Origin: Carallia brachiata
Taxonomy: Eukaryota; Streptophyta; Magnoliopsida; Malpighiales; Rhizophoraceae
Reading direction: 5' to 3'
NCBI GenBank assembly: GCA_021464245.1
Contig: JADCRB010000109.1
Span: 248,001-312,000, forward strand
DNA: 64,000 nt
Part shown: one piece after another, positions 12,133 to 24,498 of the stretch
Layout: each line of letters begins with the position of its first letter
Numbering within the stretch: position 1 is the first letter of the stretch
Program-made: the position numbers and the translations under genes
The notes under the pieces: generated by a model
The model's input: only the letters and a program-made list of their open reading frames with translations
Databases searched by the model: none
Told to the model about the DNA's origin: nothing

Positions 12133-12470
12133 TAAAAATAATTCAAGAAGCTTTTTTCAGAAAATTCTAAAAACTCAAAATAAAATTTAAAAATTCATAA
12201 AAAACATCTCAAAATATTTTGAAAAGAATTTATAATTAAAATTTGTATTAAAAATAATAGAATCTATACTTTTTTTAATATAAAATATATGATGAAAATG
12301 TTATAATTCTTTTATTTTATTTTTTTGTTCTCTTAAGAAAAAAAAATAAAGTCGTGCGGCTCAGATTTCTGTTTTAGTCTAAATTTTTAAGTTATTTCAA
12401 GTTCAAATCATCTTTCCAGAAGAGTTCAAATCAATTAATAAGTTAGATCAAATTTTGACACCTCTAACTA
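12133..12470. repeat. Partial copy of the 589-bp element family
   Basis: It matches the right half of 10760-11348 and the right arm of the foldback at 4595-4881 (ttctaaaaactcaaaataaa, gaatctatacttttt, then aaattttgacacctct). Non-coding. Confidence 0.6.
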
Positions 12471-13709
12471 CTTAACTACCCTGTCACTTGACAGGTTTTT
12501 TTGGTGCACAGTCTTAAACACAAAATGAACTTAGGCCCGTCCACAGCAACATTTAGAAAAAAAATTTTCTTAATTCCAATACATTCGGCTAGTTAAAAAT
12601 CTTTCAAGATTTTTGGTGGGGTCTAGCACCAAAATCTTTCAAGATTTTCTGTTTAGATTGATTATGAAGAGAGTCCCACAATTGGGAAATTGAAAGCTTG
12701 AAATCTTTCAGGTTAAGGTGTAAATTAAACTTCAGATTACTTAGTATTAGTATTATGTGATAGAGAAAAATTAATAGAACGCATCTCAACAAGTTTTCTA
12801 ATGGACAAAACTGATTTTTGCTTGTGATAACTTTTCCAACCAAAGCTTTGTATGGAACTTCTCCACACAAACATAATAAGCCCGTGATTAATTAGGCTTG
12901 ACATTTGATTTGATTAGGCCCTTAATTGCTTGTTTTAGTTACTGCAGTATCATTCAAGATGGGGACAAGGGGTAGTCATCAAAGAAGAAAAAATAAAATA
13001 GGGACCAGGAAAGTTTGCGAAGAGTTTAGGAAGATTAAAATCCTATAAGAACAGACCTCAATTTGGATCCGGGAACAAAAAAAAAGTAGTCAATTTAGAT
13101 AATTACGAAGATTAATTACAACTCAAAAGGGCTCTGGAGTTCAAGCTTTGTTTGATTCAATTCGTAACAAGAATGTTATAATCCTCATGACATTAGACTT
13201 CATCCTGTAATTAGCCTTTAATCAACTTTATCTCATTTTTTTGTGTCCTTGAAGGGGCTTTGCTGAATGCAATCAGTGACCAAAAATTAAATTAAGAGAA
13301 AGGCAAAACACCATTTACCTGATCTGTTACTAGACTCTTTCTCTCCATCATTGGATGAAAAAACTTTATAATCCAGGAAATGCAGACAATCTCAAGAAAT
13401 GCATAAAAGCATCAGAAAATGGAATCCATAAAATAGAAGAGAGATATAATTGTTCCACCAACAAAGCAAAAGGAGCCCTTAAACATCATACCAAGCAATA
13501 AGAAACCCAATTTGCATAAGATGAAGAACAACTAAGACTGACCCCAAAACCAGCCAACAGAGGCAGCCTTCTTGATGACCAACAACAAAGCAAAGAAGAA
13601 CCAACAATCAGTAAACAGCCAAAAAAGAAACAAAACAGATCAACCTTAGTTAAGTATTGGAACTACAAAACAGGAAATAAAGCTAAGACCCCTTTGCTTT
13701 TTGGTTTTT

Positions 13710-14620
13710 TCAATCATCTGTTGGAATCTTGACTTTCAAAACCCCATTCTTGACAACATACTTCATCTCACCAATCTTGTAAACTGCAGATTGTGGAGAC
13801 AGAGCAACTTGGGCTTTGAACTTCCTTGGACTCTCTCTGTCAAACTCTCTGTCATTCTTGGCATCTTCTCCCTCAAAGTAGAGAAAGTCTTTGTCTGCCC
13901 AGACCCTCAGCGCTTCTTTGCAGATGCCAGGCAGGTCCACCCTCATATATAAGGCTTCCTCCTCCTTCTGGACGTGCAGAGGCTGCATGTTCCCTTCCAC
14001 GACATAAGGGTGCTGGCTGGAAACAACTACACAAATACACAGGCGCAAAAGAAAAAATGAGTTGGAAAATGCAATAAAAACAAAGAAATCCACAGATGAA
14101 TAGAGGAAAGTTGAAATCTTTATGCTATGGGGACACGTTAAAACAGACAAAATGACTAAGAAAATGCAGGAAAAACGAAGAACCCACAAATGATTAGAGG
14201 AAAGTTGAAACCTTTATGCTATCTACACACACAAACACAACAAATAAATGACTAAGAAAATGCGAAAAAACCAAAGAACCCACAAATGATCAGGCGAAAG
14301 TTGAAACCTTTCTACGCTTGAACAAAGCCGAGAAATTGAGTTAAAAAAAACAAGAAAAAAAAAGAAGGAAAACCACAAAAGATGAACAGACAAGTTGAAA
14401 CCTTCATACTATTTATGTTGGAGCCAAAAACAAAAAAGCAATACAGCAACATATGTGCACGTTACACAAGGAAGAAAGTAAGGAAAAAATAAAAATAAGA
14501 AAAAGGAAAGAATGCAAAGAGATTGAGGATATTACAGTCAATTGGAAATGGAGGACGAGGAGATCCCGAAGGATTGGGGACGGTAAAGCTAGTTGGAAAA
14601 GGAGGAGGAGGAGATGCCAT
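13710..14620 (-). CDS. Small heat shock protein (Hsp20, 14.7-kDa-like), two exons
   Basis: Small Hsps form oligomers that hold unfolding proteins without using ATP. Exon 2 (13710-14026) encodes most of the alpha-crystallin domain: HPYVVEGN, then LYMRVDLPGICKEALRVWAD, DFLYFEGEDAKND, and the C-terminal strand KYVVKNGVLKVKIPTDD with the hallmark GVLKV. The acceptor is the TAG before TTGTTTCC at 14026. Exon 1 is inferred as 14536-14620 (ATG GCA TCT at 14620, donor T|GTAATA). Its phase (one leftover base) joins exon 2 (two leading bases), as in the neighbouring paralogue. The product would be about 133 residues, close to the family size. Exon 1 is proline-rich (MASPPPPFPTSF). I see no canonical heat shock element upstream, so heat induction is not shown. 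The tandem paralogue lies 1.3 kb upstream on the same strand. Confidence 0.82.
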
Positions 14621-15891
14621 GATGAGCTGCAGCGGAGAAGGAAGTGAGAATGCCCCTCGTTGAAATAAGTTGGAGAAACGTTGCTGGGTCTCTCTGCCTT
14701 GAGCTTAAAGGAGCCGAGCAAGAATGGACACCTGGCTGCTTATGGTTTGAGCTCTTTTGGCTGTTGTTGTGTGTCCTGACGAGTACACCATCCTCTTTGA
14801 GTCCTTCATCATTAACGTTATATGGTCATCATGTATTAGGGCTTTTGTTTTTCATTTGATAACCTTTTGTGGTCAATTAGTAAGTCTAAAAGATGATACT
14901 AATGAGATTTTGAGTTCGAGTGTTATTAGACATACATTGAGACCGAGTCTAATTTGTCACAAATATTTGAATTTTTTATAACTATTTCAAAGACTACTAC
15001 GATATTTGTTTTTATGAGACAATTAAAACACTACTCAACATTTTCATTTGCTGAAAAAGAAAACAAAGAAATTGTCCCACTCCGCGTTTTCATCTTTTCA
15101 AAAAGAAAAAAAAAAATTATGCCATTTCATTTTCGTATTCTAGTCCAAATTGCTTTTTTGTCGTTTTCAACCGCTGAAGTAGAAATTGGGTTTGGGGCTG
15201 AGCACTGCACAGAGGTTGAGAGACAGCTGGCTGCTGCTGCAGGGCATATTATGCTTGCAATGCTCATCAGATCGATACTGAACCCGAGTGTCGGGATCTT
15301 GGCACTTGAAAGGAAATCAAGGCCATTTTTGTTCATTTTTCTTTTCAATTGTAGGCCTGCAAGGCTGCAATGCTCATAATGGAATACCAAGAATAGAAAA
15401 CTACTAATAAATGAAGTAATTGCTAACTAGTAGGTTTCCAACCAAACTATTACTATCAGATTTTGATTGTGTGGCCGCAAGAAAACGGAATGAACTGATT
15501 ACATTGGATAAAACTTCTCCCGTTTTATTTTCCTCAACTATGGGAAAAAAAAAAAAATTGTTCTCCAGATGATTTCCACATATTTTGGGCAAACTATGAG
15601 TTAAACCTCTGGAATAAGTAATTGATTAGGAGCAAAAGAGCAACCCAATTACAAAGCCAAACTGAGAAAACAACCCACAAGATGTATAGCATGCAGATAT
15701 GACAGAAGTCCTAATCAAACAACCAACACAACATGAAATCTCCAAGTTCCACGAGACAAACCTAAACTTAAACCAGTAATTAAACACAAACATAAGATCC
15801 TTAAGTAGGCTTATTACATGGCTAAAACACTAAAGCCAAACAGCTAACTAAAATACTCATCTCATCAGCTCAGAACTGATCAATGAGAGGA
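14621..15891. other. Spacer between the two Hsp20 genes
   Basis: This contains the upstream region of the first Hsp20 gene and the 3-prime flank of the second. A plus-strand open frame at 14954-15379 has no recognisable domain and is probably chance. No repeat identified. Confidence 0.45.
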
Positions 15892-16533
15892 TTAATTATC
15901 TGCTGGAACCATAACTTTGAGGACACCATCCTTCACCACATACTTGAGATCAGCGGCTCTGTAACGCAGCCCTTTAGACATGGAAAGCTGAGCAGCAAAC
16001 TTCCTGGGAGGCTCCTTGTCAAACTCGGGGTCATCCTTGGCATCCTGTGCTTGAATGTAGATATACTCTTGGTCAGCCCATACTCTCACAGTCTCGTCGC
16101 AGATCCCAGGCAAGTCCGCCCTTAAGATGAAGGTCTTGTTCTGTTTGTCAGCCCTAAAGCCTGTAGGAAACGTGTTGCCTTCCACTACATAAGGGTTCTC
16201 GCAGGAAATAACTTCAAGCCAGCGCCACCCCACAAAATGAAAAAACACAAAAACAGGACAAATCAATACACAAATAGACGAAAAAACCCAAAGATTCATT
16301 CTTTTGAAAGACTGGAAACAGATAAAAACAGCATAACTTCATGGCCCAAAAGAACAAAACAGAAGAAAAACATGTTCCAATGTTAGAGAAAATGAAAATA
16401 TGAATGCGTGTTTGCATGTCTGCAAGAAATAAATTAAACTGAACGGGTAAAGGCCATGACTTTGAGGCCAGAATCGAGAGAGAGGGAGAGAATTATGGTT
16501 ACCCTTTGTGCCGGGTGGGAAAGGAGAGGCCAT
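15892..16533 (-). CDS. Small heat shock protein (Hsp20, 14.7-kDa-like), paralogue 2
   Basis: Same family and gene structure as the gene at 13710. Exon 1 is 16503-16533 (MASPFPPGTK, donor AAAGG|GTAACC); exon 2 is 15892-16211 (acceptor GAAG before TTATTTCC); the intron is 291 bp. Joining in phase gives about 116 residues. The alpha-crystallin part reads NPYVVEGNTFPTGF, then FILRADLPGICDETVRVWAD, EYIYIQAQDAKDD and KYVVKDGVLKVMVPADN. The DLPGIC, RVWAD and GVLKV motifs are shared with the first copy. It has 10 N-terminal residues before the intron where the first copy has 28, so any targeting difference would lie there. The promoter side carries a 48-bp tandem duplication and a GA microsatellite within 180 bp of the start. 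Confidence 0.87.
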
Positions 16534-16574
16534 TGTTGATGATGATTCAGAGAGGATTATACCTTGAAATGCCG

Positions 16575-16669
16575 GTGGTGGGTGCTCTTTGAGCAAACTC
16601 ACACTCAGTCTGGCGTGTGACTGTGGTGGGTGCTCTTTGAGCAAACTCACACTCAGTCTGGCGTGTGAC
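16575..16669. repeat. 48-bp tandem duplication upstream of Hsp20 paralogue 2
   Basis: Two nearly perfect units (16575-16622 and 16623-16669) starting gtggtgggtgctctttgagc and ending ggcgtgtgact. They lie 40-140 bp before the ATG on the minus strand, in the 5-prime UTR or core promoter. Confidence 0.9.
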
Positions 16670-16677
16670 TATGTAAC

Positions 16678-16681
<4 letters not shown>

Positions 16682-16709
<28 letters not shown>

Positions 16710-16710
16710 C
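16682..16710. repeat. (GA)n microsatellite
   Basis: About 14 GA units, read as CT on the gene strand, about 150 bp upstream of the second Hsp20 start. CT tracts are common near plant transcription starts. Confidence 0.9.
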
Positions 16711-16726
16711 CGCACAAGGAACCAAT

Positions 16727-17212
16727 GTTGTTAAAATCGACTCGATCCGACCGGTTCAACCGATGATCGGTTAAAGGTCCGGGTTGGTTCATAGTTACTA
16801 TTGTCCCTTAACTTGGACCGGTCAAAATTGGTCTGAATCGGTCAAAAACCGGTTAAAACCGGTGAAAAATCGGATCGGTTCAACCGGTTCAAACTGGTAT
16901 AAAAATTTTATAAATTATAATTTGATCTCAATGTTTATTTAAATTATAATTTGAGTTTTAAATTTAATTAAAATTTTTAATTTAGTCCTAAATTTATCAA
17001 AACTTTTAATTTAGTCCTAAATTTATCAAAATTTTCAATTTAATCCTTAAAAATAAAAAAAGTAATATTTAATAATTATGTATAAGTATTATTTTTTAAA
17101 ATTATTTTTATAAATATATATATTAATAAATATCGGTTCAAATACCGGTTTGACCGGTTGAATTTTAATCTATTAATATTTTTGATTCGATGATCGATCC
17201 GGTTCTGACAAC
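16727..17212. mobile_element. TIR element of the GTTGT/ccggttcaaccgg family
   Basis: A 486-bp element with ends GTTGTTAAAATCGACTCGAT (left) and, on the minus strand, GTTGTCAGAACCGGATCGAT (right). The interior order matches 2087-2540: a GGTC/ACCGGT-rich left part, an aatttagtcctaaat middle and a tttgaccggttg right part. No protein is encoded and no clear target duplication was found. Confidence 0.65.
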
Positions 17213-18826
17213 TTTACAAAGAACAAAGGTGATGTCGTGCTCTGCTATGCTCTGCTATGCTGTCCCTGGGATACAGCTATTAACTGCTCGCAAAATTGAA
17301 CACGTGTCCACTCCCCAGCCCTCCGATTCCGTTTCTTTCCCACTTCTTAGGCTAGCCTATTTCTTGGGTAGGATGGTACGTATTCTGTACAATGTACACC
17401 GTTTGATTTACACTGGAGAAGGTGTCTGATGCGAAATTGGAGCAATAATCAAGGTGAGGATCATGTAAATTGGATGTAATTGTAGCCTTATGTAATACAT
17501 TCTGATGCGAAATTGGACTGCAATCCTAATCATCCATGCCATTTATAATCCCACGATCCACTGGCGTAGTCCGGCGAAATTGTTAGCGTCATCCATGCTT
17601 TAGCCGTACATGAATTCCAAAGTATTAATAACTTGTATCATTATTGTGAGTTATTTTAAAAAATAATTAATACGTGACAAAAATTATTAAATAATTAAAT
17701 TTTAAAAAATAAAAGATAAATAAATTATTATATGTTGTTTAATATATTATGTACTTATTTATATTTTTCTAGCTTAAACTCACGTAATGATGCTCAATCA
17801 AAAATAATAATAATAAAGGATGGAACTCAAATATATAAGGTAATTATGCTAAGAATTTTTTTTTAATCTTACACTATATATTAAATAATGAGTGATGTCT
17901 ATTTAAAATTAAAAATTAAAAATATAGATTTATATGATATACAATTATAAGTGAATTATATTTTATAAAAAGATAGTAAAATTAATAAACATTTTTCTTA
18001 TAAATTTCACACTTCTTCTTAAAGGAAAAATTGGAGACTTCTAAGGTAAAAATGTAAATTATATCCACTTAAAAGTATGCCCTGAAAAACTATGTCAAGA
18101 AATTTGTTCTTGCTAAGCATGTGAGTGTTTATTTAATTGCAATATTTACCATTCTATATTAAAAAGATATAACTAGGCAAACTGCGCCACAACCATGTGT
18201 TTAGTTGCAATATTTAGCATGCTATATTTACAAAATTTCATGTACATTTTATATGGCATCTATTTTCAACTTTATGTAACACAATCATGTACTCCTCACC
18301 AGTTATTTTGCTTTGTCAGTTTTAATTCATTTGCAAGATTTCTGCTGGTAATGGAAGAAACTCAATTTTTGCTCCTGATGCGTGCTAGTATTCAACTGTT
18401 TTGTAGCATCTCCAATCGGTTGAAACAATTTTCAGGGATCAACATCATCAAACTCGTTACTCACATTTTTTTTTTTTAATTTAATCATTACCTGTATCAT
18501 TAACAATGCCCTACTAATGAAACTTTTGATTAACTGTACAACGACAAGAACAATATCCTTTCATGAATTCATGCACAAGTGATTGAGAAAAACTGGTATG
18601 AGTAGAGATGGCACTTATAACCCTACAGTGAAAAAGCACATAAAAGCTTGCATGAAGAGGCTCAAAACATAGGTCAAAAGAAGTCTCCCTTTTAAAAACA
18701 AGCAAATGAATTCTACAGTTACATTGTGTTTGCCATAACACAAGGCTAGAAAACTTCAATACATACATTTCTCTACCAACATGTGGATCCCAGAAGTAAG
18801 CATTGTTTGTAGACTAGGTATCAAGC
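17213..18826. other. Intergenic, no gene seen
   Basis: 17250-17430 is less AT-rich than its surroundings but has no domain or splice pattern I can recognise. The rest is AT-rich. Confidence 0.4.
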
Positions 18827-20131
18827 TTAATTTCCCTCGGAAATATTTCGAGTAAGTTCAACATGACAGATGTTTGAGACTCTTGAAAACATGAATACCT
18901 TGTTGACAATTTCTGATTCTTCCTCCGAAGGAGCAGTGCAACAGGAGATTTTCATCTTCTTTAAGACCATTGCATATTTCAAGATGTATTCTACAGAGCA
19001 CTGCCTGTGGCGTGTTGATCTGCTGACCTGCTGACAATAGAGAATAAAGCTTAGCTTCATAAATCAAAATTGCAAAGAGCATAATAATGGAAGTACTTCT
19101 TGTTCCATCAGTGAAACTAAACAAACAATTATAGCTGTTTTTTTTTTTTTTTTTTTGAGAACTAACCCTGTTCAAAATCAAAACCTCCAAATTAGGCAAG
19201 CATTTGAGCATTTTAGCAAAAGCCCGCCATCCAAGTCCATCAATGTCGAACTCCAGATGAGTCAATTTATCAAACGCGGGAAAATTGTAACGTGCATAAT
19301 AGAGAGCCTGAAAAAAAGAATTAAGACAATGAACAGAATTGCAATATGCAATAGAAAATATCAAAATTGTAAGGAATGAAGAAGAAACTTACTGACACCG
19401 TAAACCTTCATAAGCACAAGGACTTTAACTTCCCAAATTTTCCTTAAAAGCTTGACAACTTGATCCCCAAAATGATCAATGTTAGGCATTGACAAGAATT
19501 TAACAAAATTGATTGTTGCCTTATTTAGTGAGGAAAACTTTGCTCCCTTGACAAAAGGCATTTGATTGGTGAGTTCAAGCAATTCAAGTTTTGGGGTATC
19601 AAGATCAACCTGATGATGACAGTTTATTTGTCTAAGAATATCCTGCTCCCAAATTATCAAACTTTTGAGTGACAAAGAGTGTATATGCAATACTTTCAAA
19701 TGGTCAGATCTATGCCTGTCAATTAGCAATTCTTTGAGCATTAGGGAGCCAGATAAAAGCTTCCCCACATCAGCATCATCAAATGTGAGAGATTTAAGAT
19801 GTAGGAGCTTGAGACTTGGAAAGTGCACGACTTCAGGAACATTAAGAACAATTCCACCACAAAGCTTCAAACACACCATTTTCTGGCAATTAAAAAGGCA
19901 ATGAGGCAACACAATTGTACCCACTCTTGTGATGCAAATATCAAGATCTTCAATATTACGCATTATGGCTGCATGAATCCAATTAGACACGCGATGAGGG
20001 GCAGACAATAGATTCAATTTTAGGCAGAGCTTTTTAACGCTTGGAATAACATTTAGATACAAAGCCTTGTCCTCAAAATAAACGAACCACTCTACAGTCG
20101 AGAGACATCTCCTTAGACGGTTAGATTATAG
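18827..20131 (-). pseudogene. F-box/FBD/LRR protein fragment lacking the F-box
   Basis: Three exon-like blocks on the minus strand fit the F-box/FBD family. Block 1 (19406 to about 20131) encodes the LRR part (VPSVKK-like IPSVKKLCLKL, NWIHAAIMRNIEDLDI, FPSLKLLHLKSLTFDD). Block 2 (19167-19307, phase 0 at both ends, TTTTTTTCAG acceptor) encodes FPAFDKLTHLEFDIDGLGW and CLPNLEVLIL. Block 3 (18827 to about 19036) is the end of an FBD domain (VEYILKYAMVLKKMKISC). The donor assumed for block 1 is AAG|GTTTAC. The first-exon F-box (LPDDIL...SKRW) is not found upstream: the frame fades into AT-rich DNA near 20131, and there is no ATG there. The start of the FBD domain also seems missing. Most likely a 5-prime-truncated gene remnant. 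Confidence 0.72.
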
Positions 20132-23100
20132 AAAATATATTGAATTTTCTTTCAAACAAATGATAAATTATTAAATTAATTATGTATTTTTATATATCAC
20201 AAATTATATGTTTACATAGTTCTTTCCTTTTTCGATTTTAAGGAAGTATTGATCTAATCCATCAAAGAATAGTATGATCTGGCTTTTAACTCATTTATAA
20301 GGTTTCTCTCGTCAGCTCACTCATTATTTCAATTGAATGTAGTTCATGATAGCTCGAGATGTCTGACAATTCATTCTGATTCATTTAATTGATGGCAAAT
20401 TTGCAATTGATCGAGCTGATATCCGGTAAAATGCAGGCCTAACCATCACGGCAAATGTAGAGCCAGGTTGAGTTTTGTGACCTACAAGACAAAGTACAGT
20501 TAAGAAGTGTTGAGGTGGGACTCAATATTAATATTATGATGCTTAAGTCAGTAATGTGAACGATGACGAAGGATAAATGTTTCTAGAGAGAGTAGAAGAT
20601 CATTAGCTTGGGATAATGTTCTTTTAGATACTTATAGGTAGCTTAGAGGGCTCTTGTCAGTTGACGGAGGACTATACTTGAGGGTGGTGTGTCCTATAGG
20701 ATAAATAGGCTCTAGAGTCCCCGAGTTGAATCCGAGGTCCTTACTAGAAATGCCTTTTCTATGAAATCGGCTTTGGCCTTATAATCTGGGGTTTGGAACT
20801 AATCCTTACCAGCAATGATCATTTGTAATTCGAAATTGGTAAATTCAACAAATGTTTATGCAATGTTATTTTTTACTTAATTTTTTTTAGTGAGTATAAT
20901 TCAGTTGTTACTTATACCACCCAAATTTATGTTATTAATTTTTATTTTAAATAGATCTCACTTATATGTAATATAAAATTATAAGTAAATTATATTCATT
21001 AAAAAAATATAAATTAAATTAGAAATTCATGTTCAATCATCCAATTCAACTACTGGCTCACGTTGCTTGTACGCTCGTGCCGCAAAATCAACGTTTTTTT
21101 CAAGCTGGGCACAAACAAAACAAAAAATATCAGAACAAGAAATAGAGAAAATTTAAATACTACGAGAGAGACTCATGTCTACATTATTAGTTTGAAGTAA
21201 TAAGCGTATTGCAAATTGGAGAGAAGTCCAAATCACCAAAAAAGATTTGTGTTTAATTTTAAAATTTGTCACAAAATCTGCACAATAATTTTTTTTCCTC
21301 AATGTATGCTGCAACTTATAGAACAATTTTAACAAGCGAATACATTCTCGAATGACAGATGGGTGAAAGTTTGAGTCTCAATCAGTTTCTGGGATACAAA
21401 ATCATTTCCCAAAATGCAATATTTAAGTTAGATTTATTGTTTGTAGGGTTGCATCATGTCTTGATAAAAAAAATTAAAATAGAATGGAGATCATACCATG
21501 GTGGGTGGGCGTATATGTTGTATAGTGGCCTAGTGGGGCATTTGCCCCCACTGAAATCACAATTTAAAATAGCAGTTAGTTATAATTTTAGGGATGCCTC
21601 AATTAAAAATTATTCTCTCTCCTTTAAACTTTTAAAAACTTGTAAAGTTTTCTCAATTAAGAAAATAGTTTGGCTTTAGATTACTTGATTGGTACTAATT
21701 GTGAATGAACTAAAGAAAATGTTCAATTTAATGTAGATGTGTCTATTGTTGTTTCACTTTTCTTTTGTCTTGCCTTATGATAGGAATCTTGAAAGGTAAA
21801 ATTTAAGTGGTAGAGCTCAAAAATAATTGAATACAAAAAAATATGATGTTAACATAAACTTTCATAATCTTAGAAGCATTTTTTTATATTTCTTTTAAAA
21901 AATGATTGCAAGATACTTAACATTCCAAAAAAAAGAAAAAATTCAATAACGCCCAAAATGTGAAAATTATATAACATTTAAAAAAAAATCTGCATAGAAT
22001 AATTCTAATATAGATATTAAAAATTTAAAACTCTTATTTTTGTTTTGTAAAACGTAAAATTACTTCGAGAAGTGTCTTCATATAGGCTTTGATCACTTAG
22101 GCCACCGGGATGTCAATTGTACGACTTGGCCCAAGAGAAAGCCTATGAATGGCTCAACCTAAGAATCTCAGCTCAAAGCAGATCGCACCATAACGGCTCG
22201 TAGGAGGACTCGAGTTCCCAGACCCTCAAGCTCCCTCTTCAGACACACTCTGCAGGGCTATCTTTCTACCGATACTCGGCGGTCGCATCAATAACCCGGT
22301 GAACCGGAATTTGGCCCCATTCGGTTTTATCGTACAATCGAAACAAGAATTGAACCATTTAAAAACTGTAGGAACCAATTTAAACCAGATTGAACTGGTC
22401 ACTCAAAAATTAGTTAACCGGTCGATTCAATTATTGTTCCGTTTGTTTCACGAAAATCCTCCAAAATTGATTCTAACTAAATTGATGGTAATTTATAAAG
22501 TATCGCATTTGTTTTACATCTATACTAAAGTACATTTTATAACTTTAAAAATTCTTTTGTAGATGTAGTAAATATTGCTGACCTTGAAGAAATGGATAAC
22601 GATGAAGGGCAAAGGAATGAGAAAGAAGTTGAAAATGCCACAAGTAATGCAAATCAAAATTTTAATTTGACAGAGACTTTTTAATTCATTTGTACAATAT
22701 GATGGGTTTATGAGTTTAAATAAGAATTGACCTACTAGTTCGACTGTTAGTTTACTAGTTGGACTACTAACTAATGACCTGGCATTCTCACTTCATCAAT
22801 AACTTGTTCGATTTCAAAAGTATCCTTCTACGTAAGTCCTTCTCAACCCAAGTTTCCGGTTGGGACTATCAGAGCCCTCTCAATCTCCTTGTGTAGTCAC
22901 TTACTTGAGCGTCAGAATATTTTTACCAAGGACACTCACTTATTCAAGTCCTCTATTGTTTTGTAGGTTTGCCAGAAAGATCTGAACGACGACTGAACCT
23001 CCAATTAAAGACTATGGACCTGTTGGAGTTAGTTGTTGAATATTATTATTACTAATTGTTGTTGCTAATTGTTGCTACCGATTGCTTATTGCTGATTTCT

Positions 23101-24498
23101 ATTTGCTGTTGTTGATTGCTGATAAAATTAATGAAATGTTTGGTTAATTTTATACTTACTGTTACTGTTGAATAATAAAATGTCTACTTTAAACATATAA
23201 TTTATGTAGATATATCATATTAAAAATTTTATTTTTATAATTAGAATAATATTTTATAAACAATATTGAGAATTATTTTACTTAATTTTTAACTTTTTTA
23301 AAAATATATTAATTTTCATTAAATGATAAAAATTATCATGTTTGAGATTTTTTTTTTATAAATATCAATATTAAAGAAAATTGAAGTGAAAAAAAATATT
23401 ATTTAAGAATACTTGAAAAAAATTATTGAAGTTATATAAATATTAATAAAATAAATTAATATATCTAATTCATGTGTCAAGTAAAAAAAATAATAGTAAA
23501 ATTATTTAACTATTTTTTAAGGGTAATTTAATCCATATAAATTATTATTAATATTAAAAAATAAAAAATAATCCAAAAAACAGCAAAAAGTAGTTCAGAA
23601 CTGCTTTTCAATCAACTGCTGATAAAAAGTTAAATAAGGAAATAAGTAAAATCAAATAATAACACTTAAAAGTTTACCAAATATCTATCTTCCTACTTTT
23701 TAAAAATGAAACGCAAATGTACCATTTCAAAAGTTAACCCAAACACCTCCTATATCATATAAATATATATATAGACACACATTAACTTTTGCCCCCGGTG
23801 ACGATATTTTCTATATTGCCTCTAATATCAAGAAAAGGTAGATTGGGCATGGGCTAAAAAAAAAAAACTTAATTTTAATATGTTTTGATGTACCTTTTGA
23901 TTTATTGTTGATACAATTTTAATGAGTAATATATACTAAATTTCACAAACATACCCCCAACTTCAACAATAGTTATGGGTCAGGCCAATTAGCAACATAC
24001 CCTCAACTTTTACTAAAAAAATCGGGTCAAAATTTAAACCGCAGAATTTTTTTTTTTCAAAATTTAGCATATGCAATTTTGACTTGAAATAAAATTTATA
24101 TCTTTAATTAAAGGGGAAAATTTATTTTATTGGCAGAAACACAACATAATCTTGGATCAAGCTGTTTAACACCATAATTTAGTGGATGAAGGCGTTTTAT
24201 GAGACAAAGTTGATCAGTATCCTCCAATAAAGCAACAATATCTCAACAGAGGCTTCAAACATGCACAGAGGTATCTCACAATTTCACAAAGATTCAAACT
24301 TTCGAAGCCAGAATCCATACAGGTTGGGCACATTATTAAAACAAGCAGTACATTCAAAGATCAAATACTGGTAGAGGTCTTTCGAATGCTTTGCACCGAC
24401 GTGCATTGCACGGTGGGCTGAGCCTATACACTTCTGAACCCTTTTTAACCTTTCCTGGATTACATCTTTCTTCTAGCTTTTCTTTCTAGTCTGCCTCT
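20132..24498. other. Repeat-rich intergenic region
   Basis: No intact gene is seen. 22286-22430 contains ccggtgaaccgg/ttgaactggtc motifs of the GTTGT/ccggttcaaccgg repeat family. 22080-22290 and 22760-23010 are less AT-rich and could be old LTR fragments, but I found no terminal pairs. 23030-23760 is rich in ttgctgattg/attgttgctaattg motifs like those near 52.3 kb, suggesting a related terminal-inverted element. Confidence 0.4.

Larger units (their letters stand above)
10026..13630 (+). repeat. Segmental duplication, copy B
   Basis: Direct-orientation partner of 1-6095. It carries the Hsp20 gene at its right edge (13710-14620), while the similarity itself ends about 85-90 bp before that gene's stop codon. 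It lacks the Helitron-like insertion, the 375-bp element and the left foldback arm of copy A. It carries its own 589-bp insertion. Apart from insertions the two copies are of similar length, so this was a block duplication of about 3 kb or more. Confidence 0.85.

Noticed and set aside
14026..14189. Longer Hsp20 frame starting MWVLRFSCIF upstream of exon 2, and likewise MNLWVFSS at 16299
   Set aside because: These hydrophobic extensions differ completely between the paralogues and read intron sequence; matching exon 1 with a compatible splice phase is found further upstream in both genes.
14954..15379. 141-codon open frame between the Hsp20 genes
   Set aside because: No recognised domain, begins in low-complexity sequence, no paralogue in the window and an overlapping minus-strand frame of similar quality.
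20460..20820. Less AT-rich stretch that might be a gene
   Set aside because: No frame of useful length and no splice-linked exons found on either strand.
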